From the NCBI GenBank assembly GCA_004764695.1, contig SMSO01000031.1:1783048-1847047 (forward strand): a DNA stretch of 64,000 nt, written 5' to 3'. Source of the stretch: Schizochytrium sp. TIO01 (lineage: Eukaryota > Sar > Bigyra > Thraustochytrida > Thraustochytriidae). The translations under genes were made by a program, and so were the position numbers. The notes under the pieces are model-generated. The model made no database searches. It was not told where the DNA came from and saw nothing but the letters and a program-made list of their open reading frames with translations. Below, in pieces: positions 56,701-64,000 of the stretch (its first letter is position 1; the number at the start of each line of letters is the position of its first letter).

Positions 56701-59401
56701 GCGGCTGCTCCGAATCGTTGTTGAGCCTTACGTACAGCATTCCAGGTGAGAGAGGTCACTGCCATTGTAGTCCCATGGTAGTTTGTAGAGATGCTTTTGA
56801 CTTGGCGAAATTCTCGCATTCTTCTAATTTCCCGTTATGGTCTTTCGGAGCCTCTTAAAATTCATGCGAAAGCAGCAGCTTTCTCTTCAGGTTCAGAACC
56901 GTCGGCGAGAAGTCTGCTCTAGGCCATCCTCCTCGCATTCCATTTGATCTGACGCAACCTAAGGAACTTCCTGAACCGATCTTTGTCGTTTCTTCGCTAG
57001 GTTGACGACACCTGCACCGATTGGTCTCTCTGCATTATTAAGTGCCACTTCTGGCAGGGGTACTAAACAATCATATGATGGTGAGAAACCGGCTCATTTG
57101 CAATATTTGCTAAATACTAGCCACCCACTACCAACCCAGTTCAAATCGCTTTTTTGAGGAATTGACCGGTAGCTAAACACTCAAAGCACCATTTGATGAC
57201 CTTGCAATGCTTAGATCATTGCTTTCCTCCCATAGCTGGGGACGAAGTTTTTACAAAGAACCCCTCCAGTGTGCTCAATAAAGGGTAGCTTGGCTTTAGT
57301 GGCCCTCGTAAGCCCACACCAAGTATCGCAACGTAATAGCTGTCAGGTTAAACTGCCTTGAAACCAGAACATAATTACGATTACAAGGGGAGACCCAAAT
57401 ATACAGGAAAATAATAAAGAAAACTGGAAAGTGAGTTTCTTGCCTCTGATTTGATTTACCCTTAGAAAAGAGCAAGGATAATTCAATCTTTTTGGACGCA
57501 TGCTTATGCTTCAGGATAACTTAAAGCCATGAATAGAGGTGCAACATTTCATTACATACTCATCCAGTATTAGACAAAAGTAGAATATTACATATATAAT
57601 TAAAATTTAAAAAAATGTTTTTTAAGTTTTGGAATATTTAAAGTAGGAGTGCCAAGTTTGGAAGGAAAGTGAAAAAGTAGCGCGCGTGGACAACAGCGGA
57701 GATTTTTTGACGTTGTGATACACTTTATTTCATCCGCTTCCGATGCACCCGCTGTCTCTATAACAGTAACAGCCTGATTTAAAAGTTACCATAATGTAGG
57801 CGCTGTTCTGTTGGCACATTGCAACGTTTAGTTTCATATTATAATAAAATGGGATTAATATTCATAAGCAATAAGAGAGCAAACAATGCCTTAGGTACCT
57901 GAAATGAAAAGTACCAAGTCCCCATTACTTCATTTCTTTTTTTTTTATTGACCTGCTCACTCGGCCAGTGTTGTACTTGGGCTGGCATGCATTGATTGAA
58001 TGGTCCGCTCAGGCTGCTGGTTTAGAAATCTATAAAACATGTTGACAACTTGAAGTTTGGAATGCTATATTTACTTTACAGCGCCACATACTCTGAGTTC
58101 TTTCAAGTATCGCACCCATAATGGTTTGGAAATGTAGGTAGTTTCCGCACCTTGAAGGTAAGAGTAGCATCTATTTCGCATGCGGCTGATGGCCTATGCT
58201 CCTCAAATGCGAGGCGACATTCTAGACTCGCGCCGTAAGACTTACACTGTAGCTTCTACCTGTGATTTGGCTGTGACAAACAGCTTTACTAAATTAAGAT
58301 ACCTATTTACCCCAAAGTACCTGTACTCTACCTTTTCAGTAAAACAAATCCTCCCTCTGGCGTAGCTAATTTGCAATAGTAGGTAACAAGGTCTATCTTC
58401 GAAGACGAACGATGAAATTGGTTTATTTATCATATATTTAGGATTTCAAGTTTCCTGCAATCGGGGAACCAGAGCAACAGGATCGAGTTCTTGAGCAAGA
58501 TATACGGCCATCTGGCTGTGCTGCCACGAGCAAGCAAAGCAGATCACCCCTCCCGTGTAATCTCACCTGCTGCACCCACGAAAGCAGCGTCCCTCGCAGC
58601 GTAGTATACTTAAAACTTCCTGCCGTTGCTCTTAGTGGTCCGTCTCTTCTCTACTGCTACCTGCACGCTGATGCATGCTTTATCTAATGGGAATATTGGA
58701 GCACATCCTGTTCTTTATGAATGGTTGGTTATATACTTTTTAAAATAAGTTTTTTTAATGAAATGGAATATTTCTATTAGGCCTTATATTAGGTAGCCCC
58801 TAGTTGCTTCCATAACCTTTTCCGTTGGGCCGCAAATGTGTTGTTTTCCAACTCGTGATTTTATTTTTAAAAGAAGATCCACAAAATTGACAGTTGCGAG
58901 ACCTCAAACTGGCCCCACATGAGTCGACGCCAGGCACCAATCTATTCGCAAGGTGCCATTGAGCAATCTTATCGTATATGAAAATGAGACAGTTTCAGTA
59001 TGACGCCATTCGATGCTGAGCGACCTTCTGAAGAAATGAAAAAGGCAATCTTTCCAAGTCTCATTTGAATCTTCTAGAGAGGATGATAATAATAGTCCAT
59101 CCCTGCACGGCTACGCTCGAAAACATCTCTTATGAAATGCCGCTGATAGTGTCGAATCTAAAGCTCCGACGCAGACTATGGAATTTCTGATCTCTGACCA
59201 TTAATAATATTGAAAATAAATTACTCTAATCTTACTAAAAGTTGACTTGCGCCAACTTTCTCTTCAAAGGACAGGAGCCTCTCTATCTGGAAAATAAACC
59301 TCAGGGCCGCAGCCCTATTTCAATCAGGGCTAACTTAAGATATAGATGGCCCTGCTCGATTGCAAGAACTATTTATTCAACTAGGCCTCTCAGCAGTTAT
59401 C

Positions 59402-59518
59402 GATCCATCCACGAGTCCCAAAATGACTAATTTCCATTGAAATATTTAACAACACGGATTGATCCATCCACACTCCCAAAATGACTAATTTTCATTGGAA
59501 AATTTAACAACACGGATT
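59402..59518. repeat. Tandem duplication of a 59-bp unit
   Basis: Copy 1 (59402-59460) and copy 2 (59461-59518) both run from GATCCATCCA to AACAACACGGATT with a handful of differences and one base of length difference. GATC of a third copy follows. Confidence 0.9.
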
Positions 59519-61453
59519 GATCTTCTCAGTCCAACCTAATCCTTGTGTACGATTGAACAAGCTAAATGCAAAATCACGTGTCAATATTTCTGAAACTCTT
59601 AGTTTCTTTAATTTTTTACAGCACTGGTGAATCGCATTTCGAGCTAAAATGAAATTGTACGGAAAAAGTCTATGGTATGAATACATATACAAAAAGAAAT
59701 GAATGATACGTATCTTATTTTTGAAGCGAGGCTAGTACATTTTATCTATTCGAAATAAGTAAATCTTGCTTAATCCCATCAAAATTTGAATACTGCATAG
59801 TTCATTTCATGTGAATACGAATTTAGAAATTGGCGTAAATTTTTATGACAACGCTCTATCTAAATTTAAGTATACGCATGTAAAATACAAATATCTCTTA
59901 TGCGGCACCTGGATTTCTAATAAGGGAGGAAACATTGACGTTTTGAAATACCAATATGCGTATAGTAACAAAACTCTTCAGGGAATCAGGATTCATAGTC
60001 CTTCAAAATCCATAATCTTCGCATTGTGTGGTTATAATTATTTTGGCCATTCTTAAAATCCTACGACAGAACGAGCTAAGGTGCATCTGCTTGCGGAAAT
60101 CATATCTTTGCTTCACTGTATTTCTAGATGTGCTAATTTTCTGGTTCAAATGGGGCAGATTGACTTTCTAAGAAAATTCTCTTATTTGGGATGCGTTGTT
60201 GTGATTTTTACCTTACCTCGGCGGCTCATTTGCACCATACGCTTTGAAGAGAGAAGAGAATTCGAGTTGCTCAACGCAGTGGCTTCTTGAACAACTCAAG
60301 GTACAACTAGCTATTTGAAGCACATCTGTACAGCCAACAATCTTCGGCATTATACTTATGTCAACCCTCTGAGTCAACTCGGTGGCAATCTGTGAGCAAG
60401 TTCTGGTTTTGGTCACATCTCAAGGGTATGTAAGTACCTAGTACTAGCTAATCCATCTGCCCAAGTGGTACCGTACCGCGTTGGTACGATAACTCAGCGC
60501 ACACATGATTTAGATGCAGCACACCAAGTATCCTGTTTTCTGAGATTGAAGACCGACCCTTGGTGCTTTGAGAAATACTTTCATGAGAAGGATACCTAAC
60601 GCTCTAGCTTACTAAAGGTTTTACGTCCAACACCCTCGCGCGCGATATGAATGACACTCTTCTGCACGATTTCGTGGAGTTACCATTCCTACAATCATGT
60701 AAATCTTACACTCCTAGAACCACATATTCAGGTGCTAGTGAGGTGAGAGATAGATTGGAAAAACTATTAAAGCTATGAAGTGTTAACAATGCGTAGGTAT
60801 TACTATGACGTATAAGAAGCACCATAGGTCATTTGTATAGGAAAGAAAGCTTTATTCTCCATCTCAGGACCAGCTCGAACTCTCTCTGGTCATACCGTAA
60901 ACGCATCCGCTCTGAGGACCGGCGGTGCATTTGCGGAGGCCTTTCCAAGTCTCAACGTCAACTCCAACACTGTCTCAAGTGCCTCCACCACCACTGTTTG
61001 CTTGCAGCTCCACTTTTGCAAAGAGGCTCATCCACTCCACTTTATGGATGACTACCTAATTTGACGATTTCCTCCTTGAGCACGCTTCGAGCCACGTATC
61101 GTCCTGAAATATATTGAGTTGGCAGCAGGCCACTCTGCGGCAAGCCAGACTAGGGAACTGTGAAGACTTACGCTGCGCTTTCATTTCTTAAGACTAACTG
61201 GAGGCCTTCCCTCACTTGGTGTTTTCTTACCTCCCATCGGCATCGTCTTGCACGCGCCCATATCTATCCGCACCTTTTCGCCGTCTCTTACAAGTACGAT
61301 TGCTTTAAAACTCTCGACAGACAGCTTTTACAGCGACGACAGTGTTTCGATCAAGACTCCCACAACTGATTTCGAGAGATAGCCCCACCGTAGAGACCGA
61401 AGGGCTCTGCGCTTCAGACTTGGGACATTAGAGAACAAGATATCATTTCCGCC

Positions 61454-63616
61454 ATGACGACTCATGGGTTTTATAAAGAGGTGGCTCCTGAGGATCTTGC
61501 ACGTGACATGAGCATTGGTCTCTCAGAACCTGTGTTGTGTCGAGATGGAGCGCAAATTCCGGGTCAGAGCATGCCCCCGGCGCACTCTGTACCTTCTGAT
61601 TTTGTTGATGTCATAGGCGCAGACAGGCTTGTCACAGTGCTTCAGAACACTGAGGAGCGCGAGATTATCCTGCCTTTCGGTGAGTGGGTGGCATATCTTG
61701 ATGACACAAATGCTCGCGCTGCATCAGAGCAGAAGGAGCTCAACATGGTTAGCTTTGATGTACGCCAAACAGCGCTTACAGACCTTGTGGAGCTCCCTGA
61801 TTTTTGGCGCGACCAGGACCTAATTCGTATGCTCAACGAAGACCTGCATGACAATGGCCCACATATGGGTTCGCATAATCCTCCAAATACTGCTTTGCTT
61901 GGCTACGACGGCGGGGCCGCACATTCTGCTGCAACGTGGCGGCTTGAGATTGCAGCAGAGACAAACTTTCAGAGTACAATTGGGTTTGCACAACGCCTCA
62001 GCCAACAGGACAATTCAAAGCCCAGGGAACCTACCGCGCCACAGCAAACCCCTTTATTTTGCACAATGTGTACGTCAGGCTGCTATTCCGATTTCTTCAT
62101 CCCGTACGGAGGCGCTGCAAGTTACTTTTATGTTGCTTCAGGCTCCATGTGGATTTACTTAGTCGAGCCGACACCCACAAACCTACAGAAGTATGAGCAG
62201 TGGGTAGCTACGGGCAATATGAAGTTTAAGTTCTTTGGCGATTTGGTCGAGCGCCACGAGAAGATGGAACTCGAAACCGGAGCCAGCGCATACATCCCTC
62301 CCGGTTGGATCATTGGTACATTCTGTCCAAATGATGCGATCGTTTTTGGCTCTAATATCCTTACGCCTAAAACTCTTCCTACCCACCTTGATACCTACGC
62401 CATGGAACGTCGTCTCGACGTACCATTGCGTTTTCGCTACCCTGGCTTTGAAGCGATCATGTTTCAGATCATCATGTGGCTTCGTGATCGAGTCAAATCG
62501 TCAAATCTCGCAGATGATCTTGAGACATCCCAACATCAAGCAGATGACTATATGTTTCTCTTGCGTTCGATCCTGCTCTGGGTCCGCGAATATGACTACA
62601 CATCTCAATACAGCCCACTCTGGCAGCTCGAGCAGGAACTGTACTTCTCACCTGAGTTGCGATCTGCCTTGCAGCAGCTAGACTCAAACTTACACTTTTC
62701 ACCTATGGGTCAGATTAATGACGAGTCTCGCGAGGCAATCTTCGTTCGGTCGTGGAAAAGCGCTGTTACTCGTGCAAACTCTACGAACAACGCTGGCAAT
62801 AATCATAACAATATCAGCAACAATCAAGGCGAATCTAATACTGCTGCCTCGCCGCTGGCTTTGCCACAACGGTCACCTCCCGAACCTTCGACGATTGATT
62901 TGGTGCGTGCCAAGGCAAGCCTTTTGAATGGTGATTATGAGTCTATCAAACATCTCATCCGTTCTAACTCCTCAGGCAATTACGCAAACAACCCTCAAGC
63001 GGCAGCTGCAGCAGCAGCGGCGGCGGCAGCAGCAGCAGCAGGAGGAGGAGCAGGATACTTTCCTACTTCACAGAACTCACAACACTCTGCGGTATCTCCC
63101 ACTATCCCCCCTGCTTACATTCTTCCCGCTGGAGCTGCCCCACGCCCTGATGACATGATTGCCATGGCTCAACAGGGTGGAGCTGCAGGTCTTCATCGTG
63201 TAAACGAACAGTTGCAATGTGATAAGTGTCTCGGCTATTTCAGCAAGAAGGGTCTTGGCCCACATCGGCGTTACTGCAAGGGTGAAATGAAGAAAGACTA
63301 TAGTCTTCATCGCCCGAAAATCAACATCGGTGCTGATGGAAGTGAATCTGTCAAGGTTCAGAGTGCCACTCATCGCTCTTCATGCCATCGTTGTGGCAAC
63401 CTCCGCAAAAAGGTGGTTTTGTGCCCGCGCTGCCCCAATATTTATTGCCGCAAGTGCAGTGAAAAGATGCGTGAGGAGCACGGTCCTGACGTCTTTGAGA
63501 CTGGGTGTCCTTTTTGTAAATCACTATGTTGTTGCCATGGCGAGCGCACTCGCAGCTGCCCTCGGAAGTACCACTGCTACAAGAAATGCCCCGTCTCATT
63601 GGCACCTGTTTCTTAA
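61454..63616 (+). CDS. KDM2/7-like JmjC protein lacking Fe(II) ligands, with C-terminal zinc fingers
   Basis: A single frame of 720 codons. Residues 50-130 match the segment before JmjC in KDM2 (VIGADRLVTVL, then MVSFDVRQTALTDLV). The JmjC core is clear: CYSDFFIPYGG (210-220), EPTPTNLQKYEQW, then YIPPGWIIGTF. Active KDM2/7 enzymes have TDFHxDFGG and GWIHAVY, so the ligands His, Asp and His are here Phe215, Pro217 and Ile287, and the 2-oxoglutarate Lys (GGK) is Met232. It should not demethylate by the normal mechanism. A flexible part with Asn-, Ala- (about 516-535) and Gly-rich runs leads to a C2HC finger (Cys589, Cys592, His604, Cys608). A RING-like/4CXXC finger (Cys644 to Cys713, CHRCG, VVLCPRC, YCRKC, GCPFC) follows, like those in plant KDM3-type JmjC proteins and CDCA7. 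Likely a chromatin-binding scaffold in the nucleus. Confidence 0.9.
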   Translation: MTTHGFYKEVAPEDLARDMSIGLSEPVLCRDGAQIPGQSMPPAHSVPSDFVDVIGADRLVTVLQNTEEREIILPFGEWVAYLDDTNARAASEQKELNMVSFDVRQTALTDLVELPDFWRDQDLIRMLNEDLHDNGPHMGSHNPPNTALLGYDGGAAHSAATWRLEIAAETNFQSTIGFAQRLSQQDNSKPREPTAPQQTPLFCTMCTSGCYSDFFIPYGGAASYFYVASGSMWIYLVEPTPTNLQKYEQWVATGNMKFKFFGDLVERHEKMELETGASAYIPPGWIIGTFCPNDAIVFGSNILTPKTLPTHLDTYAMERRLDVPLRFRYPGFEAIMFQIIMWLRDRVKSSNLADDLETSQHQADDYMFLLRSILLWVREYDYTSQYSPLWQLEQELYFSPELRSALQQLDSNLHFSPMGQINDESREAIFVRSWKSAVTRANSTNNAGNNHNNISNNQGESNTAASPLALPQRSPPEPSTIDLVRAKASLLNGDYESIKHLIRSNSSGNYANNPQAAAAAAAAAAAAAAGGGAGYFPTSQNSQHSAVSPTIPPAYILPAGAAPRPDDMIAMAQQGGAAGLHRVNEQLQCDKCLGYFSKKGLGPHRRYCKGEMKKDYSLHRPKINIGADGSESVKVQSATHRSSCHRCGNLRKKVVLCPRCPNIYCRKCSEKMREEHGPDVFETGCPFCKSLCCCHGERTRSCPRKYHCYKKCPVSLAPVS

Positions 63617-64000
63617 TCATGTGTTGATGTTATCATCAGTCAGATTTTGCACTCCATCGCAACTTGTGAACAAAGTTGATACAAGGAAAAGTCGTGAAGC
63701 TCTCTTCATGCGCTGAAGCGATCACGTCCAAGCATATACTCTCTTGTGCTTCTGTGTATTCGCAGCAAGCCAACTTTAAGTTGTTATTCTTTCCTTCCTG
63801 CTTTCCATACAAACTGCCACTACCCCAAATTAAATTTGCACATACGAGGGCCTTCGGGTCCTCTATTTCGTTCAGAGAGAATGAACCCTGTACTGCAAGA
63901 TTCTATTCAGAAAAAGAAAAAAACGAAACAAACAAAAAGTATATCTTTTCTTTGTTTGTTGTTTATCCGTAAGAAAATCATGGTGTCGCTTTAGAAAGAT
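63617..64000. other. 3' flank of the JmjC gene
   Basis: No gene supported up to the window edge; becomes A-rich at about 63910. Confidence 0.5.

Larger units (their letters stand above)
50936..61453. other. Gene-poor region of about 10.5 kb
   Basis: No convincing gene. GC-richer islands at about 51880-52850 and 55300-56330 have long arginine/serine-rich frames on the minus strand (51887-52288 and 55552-56196) without motifs, and the plus strand is open in places too, so I do not call them. Protein-like pieces in two frames at 56895-57157 may be a relic. The remainder is AT-rich with several short repeats listed separately. The 5' UTR of the JmjC gene is expected near the right end. Confidence 0.5.

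Noticed and set aside
58480-58570. TATACGGCCAT resembling the start of 5S rRNA
   Set aside because: Only about nine bases agree; the internal promoter and helices of 5S rRNA are missing.

Overview
The window is nuclear DNA of a protist with few introns and long intergenic spaces. The gene set (intronless multi-kilobase reading frames, a sigma-type glutathione S-transferase array, a GxGYxYP protein, remains of Crinkler-type kinase genes, a KDM2/7-like JmjC protein, a peroxisomal crotonase) fits a stramenopile, most likely a labyrinthulomycete/thraustochytrid. That placement is inference from gene content, not from a search. Only one spliceosomal intron could be defined (in the eIF3i gene). No tRNA, rRNA or CRISPR was recognised.

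Left part (1-19 kb): the 5' end of an ankyrin-repeat gene runs off the left edge. It is followed by an 876-residue protein with a degenerate Walker A motif. Next come two decayed genes: a nuclease-fold plus protein-kinase gene of Crinkler/FunK1 type, and a cysteine-rich multi-pass membrane protein. Both are broken by several frameshifts, some at homopolymer runs. After a spacer there is an intact class 3 lipase, a textbook Cu/Zn superoxide dismutase, and a small relic resembling a Gypsy Gag zinc knuckle.

Middle part (19-41 kb): housekeeping genes eIF3i (one 259-nt intron) and UDP-glucose 6-dehydrogenase lead to a perfect (TTTA)n microsatellite of about 630 bp. Then come a 2,215-residue SHPRH-like SNF2/RING protein and, divergently, a secreted GxGYxYP protein. 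A three-CX9C cysteine protein and an enoyl-CoA hydratase-family protein ending in the peroxisomal signal SKL follow, then an unrecognised 227-codon reading frame.

Right part (41-64 kb): four sigma-like glutathione S-transferase genes lie head to tail over 8.2 kb. A stretch of about 10.5 kb (50.9-61.4 kb) follows with no convincing gene, only AT-rich DNA, short repeats and weak relics. The window ends with an intact 720-codon gene for a KDM2/7-like JmjC protein in which all three Fe(II) ligands and the 2-oxoglutarate lysine appear replaced, fused to C2HC and RING-like/4CXXC zinc fingers.

SOD, the four GSTs, the lipase and the crotonase suggest oxidative-stress and lipid functions, but they are separate transcription units and nothing shows co-regulation. 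The most novel items are the pseudo-JmjC protein, the ATPase with a substituted Walker A next to a decayed nuclease-kinase gene, and the three-CX9C protein.
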